From Halocaridina rubra (lineage: Eukaryota > Arthropoda > Malacostraca > Decapoda > Atyidae), in NCBI GenBank assembly GCA_037179515.1, contig JAXCGZ010009462.1:154001-218000 (forward strand): DNA of 64,000 bases, read 5' to 3'. A model generated the notes under the pieces. The model made no database searches and had not been told where the DNA came from. It saw only the letters and a list, made by a program, of their open reading frames with translations. Shown piece after piece: positions 1 to 14,734 of this stretch. Every line of letters starts with the position of its first letter. Within the stretch, counting starts at the first letter, position 1. The position numbers and the translations under genes were made by a program.

Positions 1-867
1 GGACGAGAAGCAGACAAAAGTTCTTTGTAGCAGCCAACATCTTGCATAACCCTTCAGTACTTCATGCATGAAAATATTAGGATCTTTTTTTTCCAAAATA
101 TCCTAAGAATTCTCTAGATAGTGGAAAAATTGAGTCGGTCCTTCACACTGAGTGTTTTCATTGGGGTCCCATGAAGTGCGGCTGCTGCCTCCTTTTCCTC
201 CCATTGTTGCTGAGCTTCCATATTGTTCAAATCCTTGGAAGTTAATTTCTCCTTGTGGGGAGCAAGCAGTCCATTTACATCCTCCTCATCAATGTCGGAG
301 AATCCCACATGTTGTGTGGACTGAACACACTCAAGTTTCGTCCTTGAAAGCCAATCATTGAGATCAAAACCCGTGAATGAGTATGTAAGCTGTGGGCAAA
401 CCTCCTTCCATGCCCCATTCAAACACCATTGTGTAATTTCAGCCCAAGAATCCTTCATAAACCAAGTGGCATTCTTGATATGAAACTCTATCCAGTAATC
501 CTTAACCTCATATTTCTTTACCTCTATTACCTAGAGACCGGAGGCATCAGCGGCTTTTTCAAGGTTGAACAAGGTGACGTCAGTCTTCCAGCTGAGGTCA
601 TTAAACGAATTCCTAAGGTAATGCAATTTCATCATATGCATTACCCCCTGGTCCATTGGTTGGAGTAGTGAAGTTGTATCTGGCGACAGAAACACAACTT
701 TTATATTCAGGTTCAGATCGGCAATTGACGAAGGATGGGCTGGTGCATTATCCATAACAAGCAGAATTTTGAAGGGTATATTCTAACCCTTGCAATAAAA
801 TTCTAACTCTCTTGGGAGATGCATTAAGAAATAATCTTTAAAAATACTCCCATTCATCCAACCTTTC

Positions 868-870
<3 letters not shown>
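1..870 (-). pseudogene. Tigger/pogo-type DDE transposase relic (cut by window edge)
   Basis: Minus-strand pieces keep the core of a Tigger (pogo, Tc1/mariner superfamily) transposase. The motif MDNAPAHP followed about 25 residues later by TTSLLQPMDQGV (near 755-600) is the second catalytic Asp region of the DDE/D domain. A downstream piece (458-114) has the usual acidic C-terminal helix (LTSKDLNNMEAQQQ). A frame change separates the two pieces, and the N-terminal helix-turn-helix is not seen. Coding similarity weakens above about 870, where a GA microsatellite begins. The left end lies outside the window, so no inverted repeat can be checked. It is a dead copy that probably landed downstream of the BTB gene. 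Confidence 0.75.

Positions 871-871
<1 letters not shown>

Positions 872-920
<49 letters not shown>
872..920. repeat. (GA)n microsatellite
   Basis: About 49 bp of uninterrupted GA dinucleotide, next to the Tigger relic. Confidence 0.95.
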
Positions 921-923
<3 letters not shown>

Positions 924-2012
924 TGCTCATGAGGGATACAGATAGGAGAATCATTGGTGAAAGAGAAAGTGGCTGGGAAGTCATGGCTGATCTCGAGTGT
1001 AGTGAAAAGATAGAGGAGTATCAATACTGGAGTATGAGGATTTGATTAATAGTCTCCTAATTCAGGTGTTTGAGGCTCCTGAACTCAAAATCTGCAAATG
1101 TCATTCCAATAGTGGACTATATTTGTGCTGAATTGGGATAGCATTATAAATCTCAAGCGTCTTAATACTGGGACATCAAAATCTGCTGTTACGATAAAAG
1201 CGAACAGAAACTCATTCAAATCTATAAGTTCTTCATTGGTAGTACAAACTAGTACCAACAGCACTCTCAGACACAGTGTATTCAATAGATTCAGCTACTA
1301 TCCCTTTATTTACTTGAGCACAGTACTAAGAGGCAACCTTTGGTTCCATTTTCTTTGCACTATCTCCATTTTTTCTTACATATGTACTTTTAAGTAAGTT
1401 TAGAAGTCTAGTCTGTTACTGGGCGATCTTACTGCAAGCTTTAATCGTACAACAATGCATAAATTTGAATTGAATATTGTTGTTAATGAAAAGCTCTTCC
1501 ATTCTGTAATATTATATTTATTTAATAACATGGTGTAAGCAAAAACAAATACAATAATATATACAAAAATTGCTCCATGTTTTGAAGAGTGACTGTACTA
1601 CAAGGGCAAATATGTTTAAAATTTTAGATTTTAAAACAGCACACAAAAAATTAGTGAAGGATATAGTTTTTGAGCACTTTTGACATTTTGCAAACTACCG
1701 TATACAGTTTCAAGAGAGTGAAAGGTGGCAGATTTTATAAAGTTTACTTCATAATATACAGTGAAACATTCCATACAAAAGAAATAAAGTAAATTATGTA
1801 CTGATATATATTTGAAAATTAAGATATATTTTTAACAAAACCTACAAAACCTGCAGAAACAATATTATATAGAAAGCTTTGGTAGGAACACTGTTGAACT
1901 ACTGAAATGTTCAAAAATAGTATCCTAGCTGTACATGTACATTTACTGTAGGAATGGGTAATGTCAGGTCAAAATTTTGACAATTATGGCAATATGCCAT
2001 ATCTCACAGGGA
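921..2012. other. AT-rich non-coding flank
   Basis: I recognise no gene here. On the minus strand this would be the 3' UTR and flank of the TTF-finger exon. A minus-strand AATAAA at 1517-1522, about 490 nt past the stop, could serve as a polyadenylation signal, but nothing else supports it. Confidence 0.4.
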
Positions 2013-2342
2013 TTAAAGTTCATCGTTTTCTGAAGATGGAAATAATGCAGCAAGCTCTTCTTCTTTGCGCACCAGACACCGTTGATGAACCATACTGACT
2101 TCATGCCTAACTAAAGCTAATCTCTTAAAATTGCTGTTGCCGGATAGGAATCGACTTTTATCTTCTTCTGCACAATATTTAAGGCAAACGTTACAGGTCA
2201 TTACCCGTTTCACTGCATCATAATGAACCCAGGGAAATTCAGCCCTCCAGCTTTCCACAAAATTGCGAGTTCGTCGTGTGGCTTCATAATGCCGAGAACG
2301 TTCTCTTTTCAAGTATGAGTTAAGCTGGTCAAACTCCATCAT
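2013..2342 (-). CDS. Candidate terminal exon C of the BTB gene: TTF-type zinc finger (109 aa)
   Basis: A minus-strand reading frame of 109 codons plus TAA begins at ATGATGGAG directly after a good acceptor (ctta-acttccag). It would join in phase 0 to the upstream BTB exons. Residues about 28-89 form a TTF/hAT-associated zinc finger: FVESW, FPWVHYD, C50-x2-C53, F65-x2-G68, then H80-x5-H86 and C89. The tail is acidic (EEELAALFPSSENDEL). Such fingers occur in transposase-derived and ZMYM/ZNF862-like proteins and are thought to bind DNA. It lies on the same strand as the two FLYWCH exons and, like them, has its own stop. Alternatives are a small stand-alone gene starting at the same ATG, or a domesticated transposon finger unrelated to the BTB gene. 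The reading frame stays open upstream of the acceptor, so the exon start is inferred. The domain is convincing; membership of the BTB gene is inference. Confidence 0.6.
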   Translation of the reverse strand: MMEFDQLNSYLKRERSRHYEATRRTRNFVESWRAEFPWVHYDAVKRVMTCNVCLKYCAEEDKSRFLSGNSNFKRLALVRHEVSMVHQRCLVRKEEELAALFPSSENDEL

Positions 2343-3228
2343 CTGGAAGTTAAGGATGACCTTATCAGTCAAAATTGTAGAAAATATACCATGAATAGCT
2401 ACATTTCTTATATGGGATTCTGTATTCCAACAAGGTTAATTAATTATATTAATTTAATATCATAATCACCAACAGAATACCACACAAGTTTTCTAAAGTG
2501 TTGAGTAGTGAAGAAAGACTATACCCTCATCATATGCATTCCATACAATAACCAATTATGGAAAAACACTTATTATAGCTGCATTTAATGATCTTTGACA
2601 AGTTCTTATGTATATCAAAAGTATTTAAAATCTCAAGTAATAGCCATAAATACACTTGAGTACTAATACTTTAGATATATTGAGGAACTATTAAAATATA
2701 TTTTCTTTTCATATACATTCCTTTTCATGTCTGAGATAACAGGGTAATAGTGATAATATGTTAAGCAGTTTTCATCCTGACAGGTCAAGGAGTAGGGGTA
2801 TTCTCAATTGCTACATATATAACAGATCTTCTCGAAGTCAAAACGATGTGAATAGTTTAGTCAGAGGTAGCATCACTGGTGGAGAAAAGACACCTCAAAC
2901 AAACCACCATAAGGGGTATGAGTTGTGAATATGGGAGACTTTACATCTTGGTTACTGACGTCATATTCATCCAGCAGATTGTATCAGAGATGATACACTT
3001 TTTTCAGATTTTCTGGTTGTATAGCATTTACTGAACACATTAGTTCTTAGCATTATCTTCATTATTATGTGTTTTATAAGTTTTACCTCATTATAATGTT
3101 CAGACTTCACCAAGTGACCAATGATTCTTTGCTGTAGTTCCAAATGTATTATTTCGAGCAGTTGTGAATAACAGTCATGGTTTAATATTCAGGTACTATT
3201 GGGCTTTGATGGGTGGTAGTGGATGGTA
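2343..3228. other. Non-coding, nothing recognised
   Basis: AT-rich sequence with no supported gene or repeat. It would be intronic if exon C belongs to the BTB gene. Confidence 0.4.
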
Positions 3229-4590
3229 TTATCTTTGAGCCTTTGAAACTATCTTCCATACAAGTGCACTAAGAAAACTTTTTTTTTTATGTGACACTGG
3301 GACAGGCAAGAAAACCATCTCATCAGGCCCAGGCACAAAGAAAACATTATGATGAAGAAAAAGTAGAAAGTTAAGGACAAGGCATATGTAAAGGAATGTT
3401 ACACGATTGGGAAAGGACAGGCTGAAAGAATAGTCGAAGTATTGAGGGCGTAGAGATATGGCAGAATTTGGCCCAGAAATGACGACAGATCCACTTTTTG
3501 AAGGAAGATTGGTTATAAGAATTAGGATAGACAATAGGAGGAAGAGTATTCCAGAGTCTGGATGTGCATGGGAAGAAGCAGTCACTGCACTGACCAATCT
3601 GTGAGCTACAAATCACACAGTACTTGTGAGATGAGGCCAGTTGGTGAGTTACACTTCCTCAAGAGTGGGGGAGGGATGCAACTTGCCAACTCATCAGAGC
3701 AGCGATGGAAGTAGTAGTGATAGAAATGAGAAAGGGATGATACCTTACAGAAGACAAAGATAATCCAGATTAAAAGTAAGAGAAGGGTCACTGATGAGTC
3801 TGATTGCCTTAGTTTCAACCCTATCAATGAGATAGGTATAAGATCCACCACCCCAGATGTGCAAGCAGTATTCTTAGAAGGGACAAATTAGACCTTTACA
3901 GAGGAAAAGTAATAACAAAAACAATAGAGAATAGGTTAGAAATTGGATTATGAGACTCCTCCAAGACAAGTCAAAGACTATCTGGATTCCTGAAATGTTA
4001 AAAGAATTAAAAGGGTACATTTCGCTAATTTTAAAGACAATAGGGCTATCAAGAGGTAAAGAAGATAAAGAGATATCCAGAAACTGTCTTGGAGGCATGA
4101 AATTTAACTAAATTTTGGGTGCCCCACTCAGATACCTTCTGCAAATCGTAGTTGAAAGTAGAAGAAAGAGTGATACAAGACTGATTATAAGTAGCAGATG
4201 AAGGTTGTGAAGAGAAGACTGAGGAAAATTGAAGGGTAGAATTGTCAGCAAAGGCATGGAAAAGAGAGAAGGATGGGACTGAAGACAATTGTTGACGAAT
4301 AGAAGGAACAGAAAGAGGCGAAAAATGCAGCAAAATGTGGGAGCTAGTTCATCTGCAAACTCCTTAAGGAATATTACAGGGATACCATCGGAACTGGATG
4401 CCTTGTTCGTCTTTAAAGAGCAAAGAACCTAATAGACTTTGCGTGAAGAAAGAATAAGGGAAGGCACAGGGTTAGAGAGGGGCAAAGTACAAGGAACAGA
4501 TGCGCTGGAATCGCTTATGGAAGAGATGCCAGAAATATAAGAGCCACAGAGTGGCTTAGTCAGTGGGAGAGATACAGAAGTGGTAAAGAG
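3229..4590 (-). pseudogene. Jockey-like LINE reverse transcriptase relic, 3' half
   Basis: The minus strand shows broken, frame-shifted but collinear pieces of a non-LTR reverse transcriptase. In order they are: KASSSDGIPV..LKEFADEL near 4410-4330 (start of the RT core); FADNSTL..WGTQNLVKFHASKT around 4260-4100 (catalytic FADD read here as FADN); FNISGIQ..LSWRS near 4000-3940; YYFHRCSDELASCIPPPL near 3730-3670; and SRLWNTLPPIVYPNSYNQSSFKKWICRHF near 3560-3470. This is the C-terminal arrangement of jockey-like LINEs common in arthropods. The middle of the RT seems deleted, and the first catalytic region is missing. The 3' end near 3280 contains a short T tract and a 'gtgacactgggacaggc' string that recurs in plus orientation at about 20,610, marking the same family's 3' end. 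Confidence 0.7.
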
Positions 4591-5695
4591 ATTTGCTTAC
4601 TCTGACCGATATCATACAGGATCAAGGACCTCCAGATCTGCATATATTGGATATTATTGCTATAGTTAAAAGAATCTAGCACAAACTTGGCAATGGAGTC
4701 AACTTCGGTGTTAGACACTTCAATACTGTTAGTCCCTATAAATGGATTTGACTGGAGGCTATAGGTAACCCATCTGTCACTGTTGCAAAGCCTTCTGATA
4801 TCAAGGATATTCAGATTGTTTTTTTCCAAGAAGAAAATGTTCCAAATACTGTTATAACTGAGCCATTAGGAATTGAAGCTTCATATTTTTCTGTCAGCCT
4901 AGGAAGCCTGTCCTGCCATTAAAGGAATCAAGTCCCTTTCCATTTGGAAAGGGACTTAGCCAAACTGCCAAATGACAAAAAGGAAAACTGCAATGATGAT
5001 TAGAGACCTGGATCTGCTAAAAGTTACTAAGATTGGACTTTGGGAGGTTCATGCTAAAAACTATTTAGTGCGAGGGTCGAGAGTTGTGTTTTGCAAAATG
5101 TATATGAGGAGGCTGATCTTCATGAAACAGCATAAGACTTCAATGAGTTGAAAATACCTCCTAAGAGGGTAGTGCACCTCAAGTTGGGGATTAGGGCAGC
5201 CACTATGTGTGTCAAAGATTTCTTAGTCCAATTCACTTCTTTTCCTCCTACCATAATTAGTGATAGTGCTCAATATTCCTTGCACCACTTTAATCACGCA
5301 TCTCTGGTGCTTTATACGTAATGGATATTTTCACACCTGCGATACTACAGCTGAAGGGCCTTTTGGACTAAAATAGGACTATCTAGGACTGTTCGGTATT
5401 AAGTTTTCCTTCAGTTATGGTTATTTTTTTATGCCTACATCAACACCGAATGTTCTCTGATAGTTGTTACACATCTCTTATTATCCCTTCCCATCTGTAG
5501 TGCTTTGCATTTCTCTGAATGTAACCAAACATGAGATAAAGGATTGTACAGTCTCTAAGAAAGGGATCAAATGTCCAAGTCGAGAAAACCCCCACCCAGC
5601 TTACTCAAGGAGCGACACCTGTATATGACACTGCATGCACGGATATGCTTTTCTATTCCGTTGTCTTGTGGGCTAGTAAAACAATGATACTAAGT
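4591..5695. other. Non-coding, nothing recognised
   Basis: Open frames here are short and resemble no family I know. Probably intronic sequence or old repeats between two LINE relics. Confidence 0.35.
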
Positions 5696-5699
5696 TATA

Positions 5700-7905
5700 T
5701 TTCAAGTCTCTGTCTAATACTCTTTCATTTACTTCCCTTACCACTCCATCCATATGCACATTAAACAACCATGGCGACATTACACAACCTTGACGTTAAC
5801 CCAACATTCATCTCAAACCTATCACTCATACCATTCCCAACTCTCAAGCATGCTCTACTATTCATGTAAAAACTCGTCACTGCATTCAACAAACTTCCAT
5901 TTATTTCATACAGTTGCAACACCTTCCACAACCCCTCTCTATCTACCCTGCCAAACTCTTTAAATCAATAAAGGCCCAAAAAGTGTCTCTACCTTTCTCC
6001 AAGAACTTCTCACACACCTGTCTTACTGCAAACACCTGATCCGCACATCCTCTTCCTCTCCTGAACCCACACTGTTCTTCCCCAATCAATCTCTCAGTAC
6101 CTTTTGTAATTCTCTCAATTAACACTCTTCCATATACCTTACCAACTACACTCAACAAACTAATTCCCCTAAAACTACTACACTAATCTTCATCTCCCTT
6201 CCCTTTGCAAAAAGGAACTACACATGCACTCCTCCAATCAATTGGGACCCTCCCTTTCCTGAAACATACATTCAACAACCTAATCATCCATTCTACTAAT
6301 GCCTCCCCACCTTCTGACAAGTATTTAGCATGACACCCATCTATCCCTGGTGCTTTACCTGCTTTCGTTGCTCTCAATGTTAAACGTACCTCCTCTCTTG
6401 TTATATCTCTATCATTCTAATCTTCTAACATTGGCATTCTCCATTTGTTTTCCACAGCCACAATCTCTGCCTCTCTATCATCTTCCTCATTCTGCAGGTT
6501 CATGAAATATTCAGCCCATCTCTCTCTTATATTAATTTCCTCCATTAGCAATTGCCCATCTGATCCTTTTACCCTCTCCTCCCTACCACATTTACCTTTC
6601 CTCACTCTTTTCACTTCCTTCCAAAACATCTTTTTATTCCTTTCAAAATTCTCAGACAAGCATCTGCCCCACCTTACATCCGCTTCTCTCTTTGCCTCCC
6701 TCACCATGTGCTTCGCTAATCTCCTCTTTGCACAATACCTTTCATACGTCTCTACATTACGTACCTGCAACCATACCTCATAAGCTCGCTTTTATTCAGC
6801 CACTACTGCACTCACCTGCTCATTCCACCATTCACTACCTTTCCTTTTACTTCCACCAGTTAGTCTCCTTCCGTACACTGCCTCAGCACACTTCATAAAT
6901 TCCTCCTTGAAACATCCCCATTCTTCTTCTACTCCCTCCTCCACTTTCTCTTTCACTACATTCCACACATTTCTCGCACTAGCCTTATACTCAAAGACTT
7001 TCTCTTTCTTATACAATTCATTCACTTTTAGCACCTCTCTTCTTCTCCACTTTTCTCCCACTCTCACTCTACTTTCCACTAAATAATGATCAGATATTCC
7101 ACCACTAGCTCCTCTCAGTACATTCACATCCAACATTCTTCCAATCACCCTCCTGTTCACCACAACATAATCCATTAATGATCTGTCAACTACTTTTCCA
7201 TTATCCACTCTGATCCATGTATACTCGTGCACATCCTTCTTTTTAAAGACAGTACATGTGTATTAGAAATCAACATCTCTCTCTCTCTCAATACACATTT
7301 CTATCATTTTCTCTCACTCTCATTCCTACCAGGTTCTCCATACTTCCTAATTACACAATCCACTGGCTCAATCCCTACTCTAGCATTCAAATCTCCCATC
7401 AACACCACATTCACATTTATTTCCAAGTCTTCCAAACACTCGTTCCAATTCATCCAAAATTCTTCTCTTTCTTCCTCACTTCTTTCACTGCCAAGGCCAT
7501 ATGCACTCACAAATGCCCGAGCCTCTCATCCCAGCCTCATTTTAGCAACTATTGTGCAAGAAGATACTTCCTTCCATTCTACCACACACTTATTCATCTC
7601 TTCACTTCATAACAGAGTCACTCCCACTCTTCCTCTCAACTCCAGACACCCTACCTGCCACTCTCCCAAATGTTACCTCACCATTCCCTTTTATCTTAGT
7701 TTTGCTCAATGCAAGTACTATACACCCTATCACCTGCCTCTTATTTTCATTTACATCACAACCACGCACATTCAAAGACCCAATTACTAGGGTTCTGGCT
7801 GGATCTCTCCTGTTAGAATACCCCCATATCTCTTGGCTATTCATAGGAAGTAAAATACAGAAAAGGAGATTCTCAGGCCCCCAGCTCCACCCCATTTAGT
7901 CGACT
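5700..7905 (-). pseudogene. RTE-like LINE relic: endonuclease plus N-terminal reverse transcriptase
   Basis: A 2.2-kb minus-strand LINE relic in several frame-shifted segments. An apurinic-type endonuclease starts near 7,790 (LNVRGCDVNENKRQ), continues with MGDLNARVG near 7,400, and ends with GGISDHYLVESRVRV near 7,090. A basic linker follows (6,770-6,420). The RT core begins with KAGKAPGIDG near 6,360, then VVPFCKGKGDED and EEQCGFRRGRGCADQVFAVRQ near 6,090. Downstream FIDLK, YEINGSLLNAV and VHMDGVVREVNERV can be read to about 5,700. The catalytic FADD block and the C-terminus are absent, so this copy ends inside the RT. The missing part is what the plus-strand relic at 14.7-16.0 kb retains, and the overlap shows the same family. 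The clade label (RTE-like) rests on motif appearance only. Confidence 0.75.
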
Positions 7906-9582
7906 TTTATGACACAGGGAAACACAGAGGAAGCATGCTGATGTGTTTTATGTATGTGTACTTTTGTTATTATTATCATTATTATTGTTGTTCTTATTAT
8001 CATTATTATTGTTGTTATTAATATCATTATTATTATCATCATTATCACATAAATACTTACTAGGCTATGCATTTTACACTTGGACCGTTAGGTGTGCCAT
8101 CATGTTGAAACGTCATGGGTAGGTACCCCCCCCAAGCTGGTATAGCCCAAGCCTCTTTCTTTTACTCACAGTGTGTACATTATGTAAACAGCGACCACTT
8201 CCTATTTCCCTCACATTGCTAGTCTCCAAAATGGCATTAGGGATGATTTATGGCCTGTTTTTGTTAAGATGGAGTCCACATTAAAAGTGTTTCATGTCCT
8301 TTGAATCCAAGGCAGATGAAAACCCTATTTTCTTATTTGATTCTCCAGGAATGTCTTAACACTCTTCATTCTTTGTGAGAGCTCTCAAAGGAGGAAATGA
8401 TCGTGAACTGTATGGCTCAGGAGTCCAGTAAATGTAGCTGTGAATATTTGTGAGTGTCCCTAAAGCGAGATCATATAAGAATTTCTTGTTTCTAGGTTAA
8501 AGTATTATATGGTGGGGCTTAGGTCTTAGCCAAAGCTTAATTCTTAATACTCCAAATTTTTTGTACTTTTCTTAAGATTCACTTGCTGCTTCTAGAGTAG
8601 CCAAGTTAAAGGAACAGTGTTTTCAAGAGATTGAAAAGTATTTATAAATTGCTTGTTTTCAAGGCTCAAAGTGTCAAAATATGCTAGAATTACCTAAGCA
8701 GTTTTATACTCTTCGATATGAGGGTTCTAGCAATGACCAACAGGCAGTAGGTCTCAAGCGTTTGTTGAATAAAATTCCCGTTTTCTTAGGTTGTGTGTCA
8801 GTCTCAGATTGTCTCTCCAATAAGGAGAAAAAGTAAGGATTGGAGTGCAGTGCAGCTTTTCACTCCTTTTCTTCTCTGAGGGCGTTACTCTTGATCTGCA
8901 AGTAGTCATATATGCTTTCCTGGACTTCTGGACAAAAAGTTATTTTGCTTACTTTATGAACCATAGGCACCATTGGAATTAAGCATACAAGTTTGCAAAG
9001 AGAAATCTCAGTTGACAATGGTTGGTTCCTCCTCCCAACACTAGATTTTTCAATCATCATTCTCACCTAGTGGAACTTAGTGAAGATTCTACGAACTGGG
9101 AAGATACAGAGGAGGTTACACCCTAAGTTTTACAATGTGTATATCTTCAGTTTTTCCCACTTTCTTGTGGAGTTGCTAATCTTGACCAGCCTCCTCCAAT
9201 CAATTCTGTCAAATGCATCATCTGCCTAATGTCATCTTCATCACATCTATACAATCAATCCATTTATTTTTTGTAATCCCGTTTTTTGTTCCTTTGTATT
9301 TCAATATTTATACTTCTTTATCACATCATCTTCCTTCTTTTCCATGATATTCCCATTAATTTCAACGTTATTTCTTGTATATTTAGCTAATTCTTGAATC
9401 AACTTGGTTACTTCATACATCCATCATAACATACTCATTTCAGCAAAATAAATTTTCCTTTCATACTATCTCCTCATTCAATAAAGATACTGCGCTATAC
9501 AGCATTACTGATCTTGCTAATATGCTCTTTTTTTTTTTTATTCCTGTAAAATACTTAAACAATCCATCTTCCTCCACCTTTT
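7906..9582. other. Non-coding with (ATT)n tract
   Basis: Imperfect ATT/ATC trinucleotide repeats run from about 7,968 to 8,050. The rest has no recognised gene. A short minus-strand string near 9,230-9,190 reads like AFDRIDWRRL, which might be a LINE scrap, but it is too short to call. Confidence 0.35.
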
Positions 9583-9900
9583 AACATTCAATATGCATGT
9601 CATATGGCCTACCTTCAAGATGATCACAGTTGTAGGGGTCAGAGAGGTATAATTTTGAGAAGGCTGGATGACTTCTGAACATTTGCAATACTTCATGATG
9701 TCTACTGGTATCCTTCACTCTCATTTCCACGAGTATTGACATCTGCTCTGGGAACTGGTTCTTAAACTTCTTAGCCACACGGTTTGGACCTTACATTGCC
9801 ATCAATAACTCACTAAGTATAAAAGGGGAGTCTTGAACATCCTCTACCAAATAGGTATTGCCATTTTCAGCTATCTGTATGATTGACTGATTTAGGTGGA
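9583..9900 (-). pseudogene. Unrecognised coding-like relic
   Basis: One minus-strand frame stays protein-like for about 100 codons with a single in-frame stop, reading LVEDVQDSPFILSELLMAM, stop, then GPNRVAKKFKNQFPEQ and on to a stop at 9,583. The composition (mixed charged and hydrophobic, no low complexity) looks coding rather than random. I do not recognise the family. It could be a decayed transposase or host gene fragment, or an exon with a sequence error. It lies inside the presumed intron between the FLYWCH exon A and the TTF exon, on the same strand. Confidence 0.3.
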
Positions 9901-12859
<2,959 letters not shown>

Positions 12860-13085
12860 TAATCACAGCCTATTTTGTTGTAGCATAGTACAAGATATCA
12901 GTCTCTACTTCTGACATCTTTATTTTAGCACAATAGATCACAAGGACCATGACTGTATAATCTCATTAACAATATTCTTTTCCATCAGATATCTGGGGAA
13001 CATCCAGTATTATGAGAGGTAGATGAAAATTGTTAGTGTTTACACAGTAAACTGTAACACTGATAATACAACTGCTGATAGCATA

Positions 13086-13091
13086 TTTATT
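13086..13091 (-). promoter_or_regulatory. Poly(A) signal AATAAA for exon A
   Basis: On the minus strand the TAA stop of the FLYWCH exon A is followed at once by AATAAA. This gives a terminal exon with a very short 3' UTR, and supports the exon being a true 3' end. Confidence 0.6.
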
Positions 13092-13358
13092 TTAGACTTC
13101 CACAGTAGGTCTTACAATGACACCTCTTGAGGTTTCTCTTCCTGGTTGTGAAGGATGATTATGTTTTCTAGCTTTAACTACTTCATAGCCAAGTAAAACA
13201 CAGCGTCCTGGACAGCTCCTCTCAGCACATCGCCAGTATCCTCTGAATTCACGACTGCGTTCTTGCGTATAAGAATAGCCATTGACTAGCAACTTCATTC
13301 CTCTATGAGTTGATTTAAATGTTGGATGGTAGATTAATGAGTCGCTGATGCTGCCCAT
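13092..13358 (-). CDS. Alternative terminal exon A of mod(mdg4)-like gene: FLYWCH zinc finger (88 aa)
   Basis: A minus-strand exon of 267 bp (88 codons plus TAA) opens in phase 0 after the acceptor GTTGGTGACAACAG. It encodes one FLYWCH-type zinc finger: F14, RG19-20, L24, G27-Y28-S29-Y30, then YWRC with C44, C49 (C-x4-C), and the ligand pair H66-x-H68. FLYWCH fingers are the variable C-termini of Drosophila Mod(mdg4) isoforms, where they contact DNA or partner proteins at insulators. The exon carries its own stop and an adjacent AATAAA, so it can act only as a last exon. Joined to the three 5' exons it would give a 456-residue BTB-linker-FLYWCH protein. Exon B at 23 kb has the same length, cysteine/histidine spacing and acceptor sequence, so the two look like duplicates. 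The finger is clear; splicing to the BTB exons is inferred from strand, phase and family precedent. Confidence 0.85.
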   Translation of the reverse strand: MGSISDSLIYHPTFKSTHRGMKLLVNGYSYTQERSREFRGYWRCAERSCPGRCVLLGYEVVKARKHNHPSQPGRETSRGVIVRPTVEV

Positions 13359-13551
13359 CTGTTGTCACCAACAAAGACATAATTAAGGACTTGAACAACT
13401 TAAAACATTACTGACTTACATTTCTGTGAAATAAACTATAGGCAGTCACAATGTTGTTGAACAGTAATAATAGAGCATTATACTTTTCAGTATATTTCTC
13501 TAAATCTGACAAACTTATCTTCTGGGTAGTAAATTATTAATACAAATACAA
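13359..13551. other. Intron upstream of exon A
   Basis: Immediate intronic flank of exon A. The string ttggtgacaacag at its exon side matches the flank of exon B. Nothing else recognised. Confidence 0.4.
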
Positions 13552-14565
13552 GAGGTCCCCGTTATTTGTCGCTAAATGGGATCACAATAATACGACTGAT
13601 AACGAAAAGACAAATAATGAACCCATATTTCACATTACAATCGAGGTATTTGGGGTCTAATAGGGACTGACCATCCTACATTTAAACAGCACTTTCGATT
13701 ATAAACCACTATAAAATGAGATGTTACACTTATACATATGTAATTATAAATTAGAAATAGCAATAAAGGAAATAGAAATGAAAATTAAATGAAATAATAA
13801 TATAATTAAAAAAAAATGTAGCACAATGTACACAACAACAGCGAGGCAGCAAGCATGACTGGGGAAGAGAGGGGGTAACTAAGTGGTGGAAGAGGATGGA
13901 AACTGGCATTATCTAGCAACATCAAAATCTTTTTTATTTAGATTATTTTCACTGCAATAATAATACTAATAATAATAAAAATACGTATTACAGAGAGAGA
14001 GAGAGAACTCAGGCTTCTACCAATAGTCTTGAAAGATATGCGTGTCTAATACACATACTATAGACGTGTTTTACCAGGTGTTCTTGGTGGTATTTTAGCA
14101 GTTCAAATGTTTTTGTTATGATTATTATTATTATTATTATCAACTATCATTATTATTGTTATTATTTTAATTTTTATTAACCACAACGAAGACGTTAGCC
14201 TAAGTGCTCTTCTTCTCTCTCTATCATACGTATTATTATTACTATTATTATTATTAAAGGCAAAGAAGACATTAGCCTGAGCGCTTTTCATCTCTTCTCT
14301 CTCTCTCATATCATACGTATTATTATTATTATCATTACAATTATGATTGTTGCTGTTATTATTATTATTATTAGTATTATTACTGTAATCACAAAGAAGA
14401 CATTAGCCTAAGCGCTTTTCATATCTCTCTCTTTCTCTCTGAATTTGCTGTTTCATATTGACAAAAATATGAAACAGCAGGGAAATTTTTCACTGTTGCC
14501 TCAAAATGTTGACAACAATTGAGTGAAACGACAGAAGCGGGTGAGAATAACAGGGACCCCGAATA
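13552..14565. mobile_element. MITE-like repeat with (ATT)n cargo, copy 1
   Basis: It starts with GAGGTCCCCGTTATTTGTCG and ends with a sequence whose reverse complement begins GGGGTCCCTGTTATTCTCAC, so the ends form an imperfect inverted repeat. The interior holds ATT microsatellites separated by copies of a motif around 'agacattagcctaagtgc' followed by tttcat and CT-rich sequence. The same motif recurs at 14.6-14.7, 16.15, 21.07 and 30.5-30.8 kb. No coding capacity. Probably a non-autonomous DNA transposon; the family is not assigned. Confidence 0.45.
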
Positions 14566-14734
14566 TATAAATTTTATAATTTACCACAACGAAGACGTTA
14601 GCCTGAGTGCTTTTCATCTCTCTGTGTCATACGTATTATTATTACTATCATTGCTATTAGTATTATTACTAAAGCCAAAGAGGACATTAGCCTAATTGCT
14701 TTTCATCTCTTCTCTCTCTATCATACGTATTATT

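Noticed and set aside
7227..7790. Plus-strand frame of 187 codons rich in Ser, Phe, Tyr and Thr
   Set aside because: Antisense of the LINE endonuclease on the minus strand. Composition reflects the G-poor complementary strand.
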